DNA of 64,000 nucleotides from Micractinium sp. NFX-FRZ. Lineage: Eukaryota; Chlorophyta; Trebouxiophyceae; Chlorellales; Chlorellaceae. The DNA is taken from contig JAPTJF010000115.1 of assembly GCA_029339195.1 (NCBI GenBank), forward strand, positions 62,001-126,000, written 5' to 3'. Below the pieces are notes generated by a model that worked only from the letters and a program-made list of their open reading frames with translations, ran no database searches and was not told where the DNA came from. The first letter of the stretch is position 1, and each line of letters starts with the position of its first letter. Position numbers and translations under genes: made by a program. Below are positions 43,724-56,122 of this stretch, in pieces.

Positions 43724-46700
43724 ATGGCCGACGAAGAGCCGCCCCCTCCAGAAGACTTCGACATGGATTGGGATGAGGACCAGGAGCTGCAGATGGCATT
43801 GATGGCGTCAATGATGGAGGTAGGTGCGAGAGCGCCCTCATTGCCCGCAGTCTACCGATCACGGGTCGTCTGATCGCCGCTCTCTGCTTTGGTGCTGCAG
43901 GCTCAGCCAGGAGAGGCGCAGCAGGAGCCTCTGCAACATGCCGGTGAGACGGGGGTGCCGAGAGCGACGCGTGAGGCCTTCGCCTTGCCTGCCTGCCGTT
44001 GCCTGCCGCCACCACCGCTCCTGCCGGGCCTGGAGCCGCTCTTGCCCGCTGTTGCGCCACGACCTGCCTGTTGCCCGCACTTTCCCTGCAGGAGCGGCTG
44101 CATCTCCGGCGCCCCAGGCACAAGCGGCAGGAGGTGCACACCTCAGCAGCAACATGCTGCAGCAGGCGCTGCAAGGCCTCCAGGCACCGGCGGGCCCAGC
44201 GCCGGCGCCGGCGCCGGCGGCAGCAGCCGTGCCGCCCGTGCAGCAGCAGCAGCAGCAGGCGGCAGTAGGTGGAGCTGTATCTGGTGCTGCGCTGCTGCAG
44301 GCGCTGCAGGGTGTGCTGGCTGCTGCGGGCGGGGCTGCAGGTGGCGGCTTTGGCGCCCCAGCGCCCGCAGCGGCCCCTGCCCCTGCACCGCAACTGGCGG
44401 CGGCAGCCGCCCCAGCACCCGCTAGGCACGGCGCAGAGCGCCACGTCATGGCCCCCAAGCCCTCCAGCCCTCCCCCATCCTGGATGAAGCAGGCCGACTG
44501 CTGGACGCTGCCGTCTAGTGCGCAGCCCACCGGCGCGCTGCTTTCCAGCGTGGCAGCCGCCGCACAGGGCGGCGCAGTGCAGGCCGCTTGCAGCAAGGTG
44601 GCGGGGCAGGCGGTGTCGCTGGGGGTGGCAGGCACACCCGCGGCTGCCAGCCTGCACCTGCCGCTGTCCCCTGCCGAGCCAGCAGGCAGCCTGCAGCTGT
44701 CGTCCGCGGCAGTGGATGCAGCCATCGGGCGGATCCCAGCTGGCGCCAGTCTGGCGCTGACGATGCAGGCCGCCTGGCTTCGTGCCGCCGAGGTGCTGGC
44801 GTCGCCAGAGGGGCAGGGTGCTGACGTGGCGGGCTGCATGCGGCTGTGGCAGGCGCGGCTGGCCAAGAGGGCGGCAGCAGTGCTGGCCACAGATGAGGAT
44901 GACGACCTGTTCTTTGCTGGGGGGAAGCACCGGGGCGCCTTCCTGCAGGCGCTGGTGAGGGTAGTGTGGGAGCGTGGTGTGCTGTTGGGGGGATGTGCGG
45001 GGGAAGGAGCGTTGGCTCCAGGAATCGTTACACCGAGGGCAGGCACTGGTGTGCCATCTTGCAGGCGCTTGGGGGCAGGAGGGACAAGTGGCGGTTGTGG
45101 AAGTGTGAGCGGGTGTGTGGGCAGTGCCCAGGCGGGGGCAGGGCACGGCGGCAGCTCAGGAGGGCGGGTGCATGGGGGCATGCATTTGTATGCGGCGGGC
45201 AAATCGCACTCCCTCCCACCTCACTGCTTCCCATCCGCGTCACTGCCCCCTCACTGCTCCCTTCACCCTCTCTCCCCCTCCCCCCGTTCGGATTCCCTCC
45301 ATTCTGTGCATTCAAACACATCCCCGCACCCACGCCCATCATTGGCACCCACACGTGCAGGAGGCCGCCTCTGTGGCCCCCGCCTTCCTCGACGCAATGC
45401 TCTCCTGCGCTGCTAGCCCAGCGGAGGTGGCCCTGTGGGAGGGGGTGCTGCGCGACTCATTTGCCGCCCTCAAGGCATTCTCCTTCCTGGCGGCCGAGAA
45501 GAGCGAGGGGGCGATGAAGAGGTGAGTCGGTGGGTGGTGTCCCGAGTGGGGGCCAGCTGGGCAGGAGGGTGGCTGGGCGGGCATACTGAGGTGCTGTTGG
45601 GCCCATCACAAGCTGCCTGGCCTCACTTGGCATCTCCATTCCCAGCCATGCCCCCAACCGCAACCCTGCATGCTCAACTTCCCTGCCCGGCAGGCTAGAC
45701 GTCGTCACGCAGTGCCCCGGCATGCGGCGCTGCCTGGCGGCGCTGCTGGCGCGTGAAGCGGCGGGCGCAGCAGGCGCACGCGGGCGTGATTTTGAGTCCC
45801 GCTCCATCCTGGCGCCCCTGCTGGCTGTCGGCACTCTGGCCACCTTTGGGCAGCGCAGCGTGCTGCCGCTCACCTTCCCGGCAAGGGAGTGCTTCATGCA
45901 GCTCAGGTGAGTGCGTGGGTGAAGTGGTGGGGACGGGGCACGCTGTGCTGTGCTGTGCTGTGCTGTGCATGCTGTGCTGGGCCCGTCTCCCTCGCTGGCG
46001 TAACGTCGTCCCGCCACTGGCCTCGCATGTAGCAAGCCTGTGAGCTGGCACTGCCGCCAGAACCACCCTCGCAAGCGCAGGCTGAATACTCCGCCATGTG
46101 GCACTCTGCACAGCCTCCACTCTGCCTTGGCACAAATTTTGCTGTCCACTGTTTGTGCTGCAGGAACTACCCCCGCAACCGCGGCGCCCAGGTGGAGTCC
46201 GAGTACTCCAGCATCCGCCGCTCCCTGCAGCGCCTGGCCACCGCGGCACACGAGATCCTGAAGCGAGTGGTCACAATGAAGGCTGGGGAGGGGCCGCTGA
46301 AGGGGCGCGAGGTGGTGCCCGCCTGGCTGGCGGCGGCGGCGGGCTCCAATGTGGCGCGGGCAGAGGCTGGGAGCTACATTGAGCGGGTGCTGAGCAACAG
46401 AACCGCCACATTCTACTCGGCCTCGTGAGTGGGACACATCGGGGTGGGGGCTGGGCGCAGAGGCAGGGCATGAGCAAGCAGGTGGGGTGCCTGCCTGCCT
46501 TCCGCCCTGCCCGCCTGTCCAACCTACCTGTCTGCCTGCCTGCACCAAACTCATCACTCCACCCCGACTCCTGTGCCTTACCTGCCCCCGTCCCGGACTG
46601 CACCCCGCCTCTCCCTTCCCTCTTCCCCCTCCCTCTTTTGCAGTGATGGATTCATGGTGGGCTGCCTGGCGGTGTGCCTGCGCTTCTGCCGCCCCTTCCT

Positions 46701-49700
46701 GGACAAGCCGGAGAAGAAGCAGGGGGCGCTGCAGGTGGGGAGAGGGGCGGGGTGTCAGCACGGGGTGACAGTGTCGGGCCGAGCGGCGGGGAGGGGCGTG
46801 AAGGGCCCGCAGGTGGGGGGCTGGCAGGTGGGGATGGTGTTACGGTGGGGACGCGGTGAGGATCCTGTACTGCTATAGATGGGGACGGAACCATCCTCCA
46901 GCTCCCCCGTGCGGTGTGCTTCCCTGCTCCTTGGCCCCTGGTGCTCCAGGGCCTGCCCTTGAGCAGAATGTGGGCCCTTCATGCTTTGTGAACACCTCTT
47001 CATTCACTTGTGCACCGTCTTGCCCCCTACCTCTGCGCAGCACCTCGACCCCACCTTCTACCTCAAGCAGCACCACCGCCTGGCAGGGGGCGCCCGCGAG
47101 CGCAGCCTGGCGGGGACCATGCTTCCGCCGGCGCCTGCAGGCAGGTTTCCCCCTCCTTCTGGGCAGTGGATCATGCAATGTCAGGCCCAGCCACGCCAAG
47201 CATATGCACTCCCCCCTACCAGGAAGATGCGTGGCAACTGCATGCTTCCGTCTTCTCCATTAAACCCTGGATCCATAAATCTGCGACATCCCCTTCCTTC
47301 GCCCTCTCTGCAGGACAGTACCCCTTCCTCTCCCCCGACCGCCCAGACAGCGAGGCGCCACACTTTGTGGCCGAGATGTTCTTTGCTACACAGGTGAGTG
47401 GTGCGCCGTGTTGCTGCTCCTTGCAGCATGGCAGGGGCCCACTGCCGACCTGACACCCTGCCTCCATCTGTCTGCCCACTTCACGTTTGCGTGCAGCACA
47501 TGTGGTGCATGTGCGCCTGCTGCCTACTGTCACTGCTGCCGCTTCATTCGCTGCCTAATGTTCCTTGCCCTCCGCTACCTGCCCCCCTGCCTGCAGCGCA
47601 TGGTGCGTGTGGGCCTGCTGCCGGCAGTGCACCGCTACCAGGCCCTGGCCAAGACTCTGAGCAGGAGCGCGGGGGAGGAGGATGAGGACATACCTTTGGA
47701 GGAGAAGGCGTGAGTGGGACGCTTGTCAACCAAGAGAGCATAGCTTTTTGTGGCAGAGGGATGTGGTTGTTTGTGGTTCTGACAGTGTTGCAGTGCCCAG
47801 AAGGGGAGGGGCACATCGACCCTGTGGAGGCGAAGGTGTGAAGCGGGGGTTGGGGTCTCGGTGCAACGACGGGCCGCCGGCCTTGGCAGCTCTGATGCGC
47901 CTGCCCGCCCCAACCTCAGCCTTCCCCTCTAAATTGTCACCCGCACCCGTCCCCTCTTCACTTTCATGATTGCCCCCGCAGCCCCACCGTGGACCAGTGG
48001 CTGCTGTTCGACGGCACCACAGCAAGTGTTGCCTACCTACGTCCCTTGAGCTCACCCCTCCTTCTCGCCCCTTCTGTGCCCTGTGTCGTCCCCGCCCGCA
48101 GCTCCACCGTGGACCAGTGGCTGCTGTACGACGGCATGAAGGCGCAGCTGCTGGACCCCGAGTTTGCCAACGACACCGTGCATCTCATGGAGCTACAGGT
48201 GGGCGCAATGTGTGGTGTCTGGCACGTCTGAAGATGATGTAGGGCGAAGTGAGTGGGGAGTATGCCAACGCCACGCACGGAGCTGCAGGTGGGTGCAGGG
48301 AAGTGGTGTTGTTGGGGCACAAATGTTTGGTTTAGCACCACTGGTGGCGGGGTGAGGTGAGTGGGGAGCTGTCAGCAAGCCTGGAGTTGACGGAGCTGCA
48401 GCCGGAGGTTGCGACACCAGTGTGTGCTTTGCACAGCACAGGCTGTTGCCGTGTCTGTTACTTGAGGGTAAGACCCAGGGAGCCCCATGCACTTCAGCCG
48501 CAGGGCTGCGCAACAGAAGCTGCCCCCATTTTCCCGATACTGTATACACCACATGCGGGTGTCCCCACCCTGCCTCCATCCCGCAGGCGCGCTGGCTGGT
48601 GGGCCTGCTTGCACGTGGGCCCGCGGCCGCCAAGGAGGCCTTCTCCCTCATCCCGGAGAGCGTGGTGCGGGACATGATGGCGTGGCTGAGGTGGGCGTGG
48701 CATCAACTTGCCTGTGGGACTGATGCAGCTGCCTGTTGAGCGTCACCAGGGGCGCTGCCCTAGGATGCACTAGGGTGAGGGTGTAGGGTTCTGGAGCCCA
48801 AGTGTGCAAGGGATGGTTGCATGGATCAGGTGGGTGTTGTGCCTCCTTGTGGGTCCCGCTGGGGCACGAGGCCCCCATCAAGGTCCTCCTGCCGTGGCCC
48901 CCTCAAGGTCCTCCTGTCGTGGGGCCCCAAGTGTTTCTGCCGCGGCCTTGCCGCACCCATGACCCTTCTGCCCTCGCCGCTTCTCCTGTCCCTCCCACAT
49001 GTGCCTCTCATGCTGCATGACTTCGCAACCTGAGCGCGTCGCCTGATCCCCATCCCACCTCATTCTTCGCAGCTTCCTGATTTACAACCAGAGCACCGAG
49101 CTGCTGGGCGGCATGGACATCAGCATCGTGGTGGCCTGCCTCACCGGCCTGCTCAAGCACACCGACATCGTCACCTCTCCACCCGTGCACAACTCGATCG
49201 TGCAGCTGCTGCTGGCCATGCTGTCGCCTCAGCTGGGCGCCCGGGGGGTGGCAGGGCGGGGCGCGCTGCGCCCGCGCCACGTGTCGCCTGCTGAGGCCGC
49301 TCTGGTCACGGCCGTGCTGGGCACCGGCGCAGCACAGGTGGGAAGGGAGGGGAGGTATCTGAGATGGCAGGGTGTGTTGCCAAGCTGCGACTGGCTCAGA
49401 TGGCAGGGGAGGGATGCTGGGCCTGGCTTGAGCGCTGCCAGATTGCCTCTTCTCGGTGATGCAAGCAAGCTGTGGAGCCCAAGCTTTGCGCCCCCAGCCC
49501 GCGTCGCCATCTGCCCGACCAGTACGCCACCCCATCCTGCCCTGCCCGCAGACCGACCTGCTGCCCGCCCTGATGGCGGCCTACAGCCATGCCGACCACG
49601 TGGTGGGGCTGGACGTGGACAAAGACCAGGTGCGCTGCGCTGCGCTGCGCTGGGCTGCGCTGTGCTGTGCTGTGCTGTGCTGTGCTGCGTTGAGCAGATC

Positions 49701-52700
49701 ATCTGCAGGCATGGACATGTCCGGGGTGCTGTGTTGTGCTGTGTTCTGTGCTGTGAACATGCACATCGACCTTTGCCATTTGGCTGCCCAATCCTCGCAT
49801 CCCCCCTTTACCCCTTTCCCTCTGCTTCCACCTCACTACGACGAATCCCAATGTGGCACACGCCAACGTTGTGCAATCCTTATCCTGCTCTCTGCATCGC
49901 AATGCTCTCAGTTGCAGTCTGACAAGCTCCACCTGCGGGGCTGCCCTGCTCAGGCAGCTGTAGCGCAAGCTAACCTAGCGCAATTGCACACCTGTCTCCA
50001 CTAATCCCCCTGCATTGTACTGCACTCTGTTGCAGTACGACAAGTTCCACCTGCGGGGCTGCATCGATGCGCTGCTCATGGAGCTGTGGAGGGACCCCGC
50101 CTGCGCCGCCTCCCTCACCGCGGCCGCCCAGGCGGGGGGCACCCTGTTTGGCGGCTTTGTGGGGGCCGTGCTCAACGACCTCATGTACCTCCTCAAGGAC
50201 TCGCTGCAGGTGGGGCAAACAATGCAACAGATCCTGCATGGGAAAGGAAGGAAAGGGAACAGGAGTGCCGTGGGCTTACGTGCCTGCCGCTTTGCTCACA
50301 CTCTGGGGTTGTGGGGGGGGCTGTGCTCCCCGGCCTTGATGCTCAGAGCCTCGCTGCAGATGGTTCAAGTACAAGTGCAAGCAGGGTGGCCTGCAGGCCG
50401 GCAGGCAGGCATGCGTACCGCCAGGCTCAGATTCCAACTTGCTGCTCTTACCTGCCTACCCTCCTGCAGCGCCTGGAGGACATCCACGCCCTGGAGGTCA
50501 GCAAGGCTGACAAGGCGCGGTGGGAGCGCGTGCCACCAAAGGAGCGGGAGGAGAAGCAGGTATGGTGGCCAACAGCAACGGACACTGTCCTCTCGTGTGT
50601 GCGTGCTTGAGGGCACGCACGCTGGCTGCCTGCTTTATGGGCATTTGCCACTCGCACTACGGGCTTCTGCACTTGAGGCCTCCTGGCCCAACCGTCATCC
50701 TGTTCTGCCCACAGCTGCCTCTCCTTCCGACCGCTTCCCCTTCCCCGCCACGCCTCAATGTGATGTGCAGGCATTCTACGAGAGCCAGCAGTCGACTACC
50801 CGCGGCTTCATGCGCATGGCGGTCTCCACCCTGGCCATGCTCAACACACTGGTGGAGAACAGCGCTGTGCGGGCGGGGTTCATGAGCGAAGGGGTGGTGG
50901 GCAAGGCGGCGGCGGCGGTGAGTCAAATCCCAACTGGATGAGAGAGGGGGGCGGGGCTTCTGCAGGAGAGGTTTCAGGAGGCAATACTGCTTACCGGGCG
51001 AGAGGGGAGGGTGGAGAAGAGCAAAACAGGGGCCAGGTTTGCGAGCGAACAACAGAGGGCCATTGGCCACGGGGCACATCCGGACTGCTGACCTGGGCTC
51101 CATGCCTTCCAGCCTGCCCTGCCCACCCTGGCTTCACCTGCCTACCCTGCACTGCCCCTCACCTTTCTATCACCCACCCTGCCCACCCCTGCTCCAGGCG
51201 GTGCACTTCATTGAGATCCTGGTGGGGCCCAAGTGCGCAGAGCTGCAGGTGCGCATCTCTGAGGTTAACAGTGTTTCAACGCCAGGGCTGGGGGAAAAGG
51301 AGGCAATTCGTTCACGCTGGAAGGCAGACGGGGGCAGGCAGTACCGCTTGCGCCTTGGCCGCCCGCTTCGTAGGTACCGCCTCGTCTGCCCGTGTGTGCG
51401 GCGCCCTGAGTAGCACCTGTTTCATGTTCTGCACTTCCCTCCAGTTTTTCACTGTTTTGCTGTGCGTATGCCCGCAGGTGGAGAACCCCGAGCAGTACCA
51501 CTTCAACCCGGACCAGCTCCTTGTCTCCATCGTCTACTTCACCGCACGCCTGGCGGAGCAGCCCGCATTCGTGCAGGCAGTCAGCGCGGTGCGTGCGTGG
51601 GGTCTGGGGCAGGGTTGGGGCAGTGTGTGTGTCACATGCAGGTGTCCAAAGGTGAACAGACAGGTGGGAGGGCGAGCTGGATGTGGGTGTGCCGTGTCCC
51701 CCCCTTCCTGTGCCACATACCTTGCAAGCTTTTTGCCGTACCATGTTCTGCCTTGGGCAGGTGCCCGACTATGATGCGAGCATCATCCAGCGGGCGGTGG
51801 ACCGCATGGCCTCCAAGCAGCTGGGAGAGTACGAGCACCGGCGGCGCCTGGAGGCACTGGCTGCAGGTGGGCACGACTGACTGATTGCAGAGGGGCAGGC
51901 TAGGCTGCTCTTGACAGCCTTCCGAAGCCTGAGGGATGATTTCAACTTCAGGACGAATTGGATGCGCTAGGTGGTAGGAGTCACGCGGGCACTGCCATGG
52001 CTGACCTGCAGCGAGGGAGTGACAGTGAGTTGATAGACTACTGACATCAGGAGGGTGCAGTGGGGGAGAGCAGGGCTTTGGGTCCCCACCAAGCAGTGGC
52101 TATGGGCATTGACACGGCGTGCACCAAGAAGGGCTGGGTGAGCCTGCATGGTCGGAGCATCCGTGTCAAGCAGGGCAGGGTCAGAGCATCAGTGCCAAGT
52201 GGCGGCAGCAGTACCGGCAAGCGGGGGGGGAGCTGGCAAGGCGCCCTGCAATGACTCCTAGCATGCCCCTGCTCCTCCCACCCCACAATCTTCCCCGCCC
52301 ATGCTGGCTCCACTCCCAACCCTGCCCCCCTGGCTGCAGCTGTGCGCCAGCTGCGTGGCGAGGGCGGCGCGGACGTGGCGGACGCTGGGGCAGACGGCGC
52401 GCGCGCGCCCCCCGACCTCTCTTTCCCCCAGGTGAGAGCAAGGCCCTGCTTTCCTAGAGGGCCAGCGGACTGTAGCCTGTACCCTGTACCCTGTACCCTG
52501 TAGCCTTAGCCTGTATCCTTTAGCCTTTCGCCGGCAGCCCAGCCTCGGCACCAGCTATTCATCCAAGTACCAGCTTGCTGCTGACCCTGGGTTCCGTCTC
52601 ATGCTGCCAAAGGTCCTCAAAACCTCGAATCCGAGTCATGAACGTGTCTTTACAGGAGGAGCCCGCTGACCTGGAGGGCGCCTATGTGGCAGCCCTGGAT

Positions 52701-55340
52701 GAGCTGGCGGTGGGCGACTTTGACTCGGAGGCGCCGCGTGCCTACAACAGGAGCTTTGCCGCCAAGGCGGAGCGGCAGGAGGGGGACACGGCAGGTGGGT
52801 GGGGTAGGTGGGTGGGGTGGAGGGGTGGACAAGGCGGTGAGAGGCAGGTGGGAGGGCGGCAAGAGTGGCGCACAGTGGGTAGCGGGAGCATGTGGTCACA
52901 GGCAAGGAGGCGTGAGCAGGCAGGAGTCGGGGGCACATTAGCAACAAGGCACGGAACTGCCTGGCAACCTCTGCCCTGAGGTGCTGTACACTGCGTCGAC
53001 CTGAAGTGCGCCCCTCCCCGCACCAGACCAACATATGCATGCGCACACTTACACCACCGCCACCGTGCAGGCAAGATGAAGGCTTTGAGCAGGGAGGTGC
53101 GCGGCTTTTCGGGGCGCACGCGGCTGCCCATCTACGCAGCCAGCTCCATCTGTGTGCGCTACGACCAGAGTGAGTGTGCCCGAGTGGACTCATGGGCACC
53201 CACTCTGTGCCCACACGCGGCTGTCTCTCCCGATGTGGCACTGTGCTGCCCACATCGGTACTCCCCCTCCCTGCCCTACATGCCCATGTCCACCACCCCA
53301 CCCCCACCCACACCTCCCCTTACCTGCCTCTGCTCCCTCCCCTCCTGCCTCCCTTCAGACCGCATGGACAAGATGCGTGCGCTGATCACAGGCCCCGAGG
53401 ACACACCCTACTACGGCGGCTGCTTCATCTTCGACGTCTACTTCCCGGGTAAGGGGCACGGACTAGCACGCAGGCTGGGGGCCGTGGGGGTGTGCATGCC
53501 GGAGGTGCGGGGCGCGCATCACTCCTCAATGGGCGCTGCATCATGTGCAATGCCTGGAGGTTCAAGTGTTGTCGCCACCAAGCAGGGCACACCACCGCCC
53601 CGCCCTCTCTTCTGCCCCTCCCTCCCGCAGGGGTACCCCAACGTGCCGCTGCTCATGCAAGTTTCGTCACAAAGAAACTCGAATCTACTCTACTCTCTTC
53701 CTGCCCCCCCCCTTCCCGCAGATGACTACCCCAATGTGCCGCCGCTCATGGAGCTGGAGACCACGGGGGGAGGGGTGGCGCGCTTCAACCCAAACCTCTA
53801 CGCAGGTGGGTGGGTGGGTGGGTGGGGGGGTGGGGGTCGAAGAGGGAGATACAGGCGCGGAGGGGGGCGGCAGTTCTGGTGGCCTGGGAGGCGGAGAAGG
53901 AGTTGGCCCGGATGTGACCTTGCGCAGTGGCCTGCGCAGGCAGGCCGTCGGCGTTGCCCTTGCCCGCCTGCCGCCTTTGCCCCCCTGACTGCGTATGTTC
54001 CGCTTTGCATGCTGCCCTTTACAGAAGAAACAAGTGCTGCCCCTAGTGGTCGAGTGAAGTCGTTGACTGAAAGGACTGAAAGTTTATATTTACAAGTTGC
54101 TTGCCCCGTGTGCCCGGCCCCGCAGACGGCAAGGTCTGCCTGTCCCTGCTGGGCACCTGGCACGGCGGCGACGAGAGCGAGAAGTGGCGCCCAGGCAGCT
54201 CCAACCTCTTCCAAGTGCTGCTCTCGCTCCAGGTTGGTGGGCGGGGGGTGCCAGCTGGCACGGGCTGCCCTGCCCTGCCGCCTGCCCTGCCGCCTGCCTG
54301 CCGCCTGCTTGTGCTGCTTGCCACACCAAACTCGAAGGGCATGGTGTATCAGCCCAGGTGTATCAGTCCACGGCAGTGTTGCCACACAACACCCGGCCTC
54401 CACAGCCTGCCCTTCTCAACTACTACATTGCCCCACATGTCTTTACTGTGCTGCTGTCTTCCCCATTCACATGTATCATTGCAGGGCATGATTTTCATCA
54501 CGGACCCTTACTTCAACGAGCCTGCATACGAGGGCATGCGGGGCACCCAGGAGGGGTCGACATCAAGCCTCAAGTACAACTCGGGTGAGAGGAAAGAGAG
54601 GGAGAGGAAGGAGGAACGGAGAGTGGGGCGGGGCGTGCGGCACGCCGCCAGAGGGGTCAACATAGAGCATAGGATCTGGCTCTGACCCGCATCTCCTGCC
54701 CTCCTGACACCTCCCCCTCGGCCCTCCTCCCCCTTCCCTCCGTCTCCGCAGAGATCTGGCTCAACTCCATCCGCTACGCCATGATCGACCAGCTGCGCCG
54801 CCCGCGGCCCGGCTTCGAGGCCGCCACGCGCGCGCACTTCCGCCTGCTGAGGTGGCGCATCATGGCGCAGTGCGGCAAGTGGCTGGAGCAGGCAACGGCG
54901 CTGGACCCGCTGTTCCAGGTACGGGGGAGGGGTGTTTTGGGGGGCTCAAGGACATGGGTTCTGCCCAGGCGAGGGAGGGAGGGAGGGAGGGGGAAGGGGA
55001 AGAGGCAGGCAGCTCTTGGGGTGAGGAGGAGGGAGGCAAAGGAGGGTGAGGTGAGGGGAGGGGTGGCAGGGAGGTTGGCTGCTCCTAGCGCCTTGAGATT
55101 TGAAGTGGGTGCTGCTGGCCGGCCGGCTGTGTAGGCAGGCGGGCGGCCGCCTTGTGTTGCAACAGGCTGTCTAGGACGTCTGCCGCACCATGCAGCAGGG
55201 CCCCAGCGCCCTCTAGCTTGCTCATTATCAACCGCCTCCCTGTTGCTGCACTGGTGGCCTCCCACGTTTCATTCTATGTGCTGCAGAAGCGCCTGCGTGA
55301 CGCTGTGGTGGAGCTGCACGGCTTGCTGGCCGCCCTGTGA
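43724..55340 (+). CDS. UIM + Ufd2/E4 core + E2 (UBC) fusion protein lacking a U-box (1391 aa)
   Basis: Twenty-nine exons, first 43724-43819, last 55287-55340; frame is kept across every junction. Residues 17-34 ([18 protein letters not shown]) fit a ubiquitin-interacting motif (Ala25, Ser29). An Ala/Pro/Gln-rich region follows. From about 335 to 1080 is the Ufd2P core of ubiquitin elongation factor E4 ([57 protein letters not shown], [13 protein letters not shown]). Where Ufd2 has its U-box there is instead a linker (52340-52794) and a UBC domain (about 1160-1330) of the BIRC6/UBE2O type: [51 protein letters not shown]. Catalytic Cys1254 is present. The linker exons 51761-51866 / 52340-52431 / 52656-52794 / 53071-53169 join in phase, which argues for one protein. 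Exon 8 uses a GC donor. Confidence 0.88.
45945..45972. repeat. Intronic (CTGTG)n repeat
   Basis: Five or so tandem CTGTG units, about 40 nt after the donor of exon 5 of the E4-E2 gene. Confidence 0.75.
47974..48015 (+). repeat. Duplicated exon head with its own 3' splice site (copy of exon 11 start)
   Basis: CCGCAG followed by a copy of CCACCGTGGACCAGTGGCTG lies exactly 120 bp before the true exon 11 start (48102). The copy drifts after about 40 nt. No stop lies between the two acceptors, so use of the upstream one would add 40 residues in frame. Confidence 0.85.
48258..48295 (+). repeat. Duplicated exon tail with donor site (copy of exon 11 end)
   Basis: GAGTATGCCAACGCCACG...GAGCTGCAG|GTGGGTGCA copies the end of exon 11 and its donor, GAGTTTGCCAACGACACC...GAGCTACAG|GTGGGCGCA, about 90 bp downstream. 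A weaker third trace (GGAGCTGCAG) is near 48393. Confidence 0.75.
49625..49690. repeat. Intronic (CTGCG/CTGTG)n repeat at a donor site
   Basis: About a dozen pentamer units begin directly at the donor of exon 14. Confidence 0.8.
49905..49955 (+). repeat. Duplicated exon head with 3' splice site (copy of exon 15 start)
   Basis: GTTGCAG, then TCTGACAAGCTCCACCTGCG copies the true exon 15 start TACGACAAGTTCCACCTGCG, 119 bp downstream. The copy soon meets a stop. Confidence 0.85.
52470..52528. repeat. Degenerate heptamer repeat (CCCTGTA-type)
   Basis: Three to four tandem copies of CCCTGTA decay into CCTTAGC and CCTTTAG units within the intron after exon 21. Confidence 0.7.
53610..53665 (+). repeat. 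Duplicated exon head with 3' splice site (copy of exon 25 start)
   Basis: CTCCCGCAG then TACCCCAACGTGCCGCTGCT copies the pyrimidine tract, acceptor and first codons of exon 25 (TACCCCAATGTGCCGCCGCT, 53722), 91 bp upstream. Using it would shift the frame in the UBC domain. Confidence 0.85.
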
Positions 55341-56122
55341 GCAGCGGATGTGCCAGCTTAGCAGGCAGGCCTGCTGGACGCGCCGGAAGCAGCAGAGGGG
55401 CGGGCTGGGGTGCCCGCAATAGCACACTGCGGCGGCGGCGCTGCCACAGCGACCTACAGCCGCTGCCGGCATGGCCCTTGCACCTGATTCCGCATCAAAC
55501 CTGTATACAATCTCCTGTGAACACACTGCATGCCTCCTCACAGCTATAGGTACGTTAGAACTGATAGCGACGCTGGGAAGCAGTACGGCGGTCGAACAAA
55601 CGTGTTGCACAGTGTGTGGGCGTGGGCTGTTGGCCGACAGGCGGCAGCGTGCATGGCGGCGGCGGCATGCCAGCTACTCCTCGCTCTCTCTTGCTGCCTC
55701 TCGCTACTCCTCGGTATTCGTCCCGCTAGCCCGCATCTCATTCAGTCGTAACGGTGATACAGGCGGGCTTTTGAACGCCTCGACGCCACTGTCGAGCGAG
55801 GTTCGCAACCAGCCGCTCGTGCACCAGGTGCGCTCTAGACAGATCATACAGCGCGGCAGCCTCCGCTTCCCGCCTGCTCACCGGCTGCCGGTCCACCTGC
55901 TGCCTCCCCCGGCTCCGCCCAGGCGCCCCCGCCAGTCCGCCCTCCCGCCTGGTCGTGTCACACCTTGCAACTCGCAACTTGCACCTTACCAGGCCACCGC
56001 TTTCCGTCTCTGAGAGTGCCTTTCGCCTCTTATCAACTGCTGCCCATCCATCCCAACTGCCCTCCTACCTTCCCTTGCACCCTGCCCGTGCGCTACTTGC
56101 GCACCGCCTCCCCGCAGGCGCC
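55341..56122. promoter_or_regulatory. E4-E2 gene 3' flank and promoter of the SAP gene
   Basis: 782 bp without a supported gene. A CCCCGCAG just before ATG 56123 may be the acceptor of a 5'-UTR intron. Confidence 0.45.

Noticed and set aside
43683..45146. 487-codon minus-strand frame opposite the E4-E2 gene start
   Set aside because: Cys/Arg/His-rich shadow translation; the + strand frame continues into conserved Ufd2 sequence.
53631..53660. Using the first TACCCCAACGTG copy as the true UBC exon start
   Set aside because: It breaks the frame and meets AAAGAAACTC sequence; the copy at 53722 restores [15 protein letters not shown], the expected E2 sequence.
43724..55340. Two adjacent genes (E4 core, then E2) instead of one fusion
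   Set aside because: Exons between the domains join in phase, no stop, poly(A) signal or good start separates them, and the E2 lacks its own upstream ATG in a convincing context. Kept as the main test of the fusion.
55738..55977. 79-codon minus-strand frame in the SAP gene promoter
   Set aside because: No family likeness, no splice or poly(A) support.
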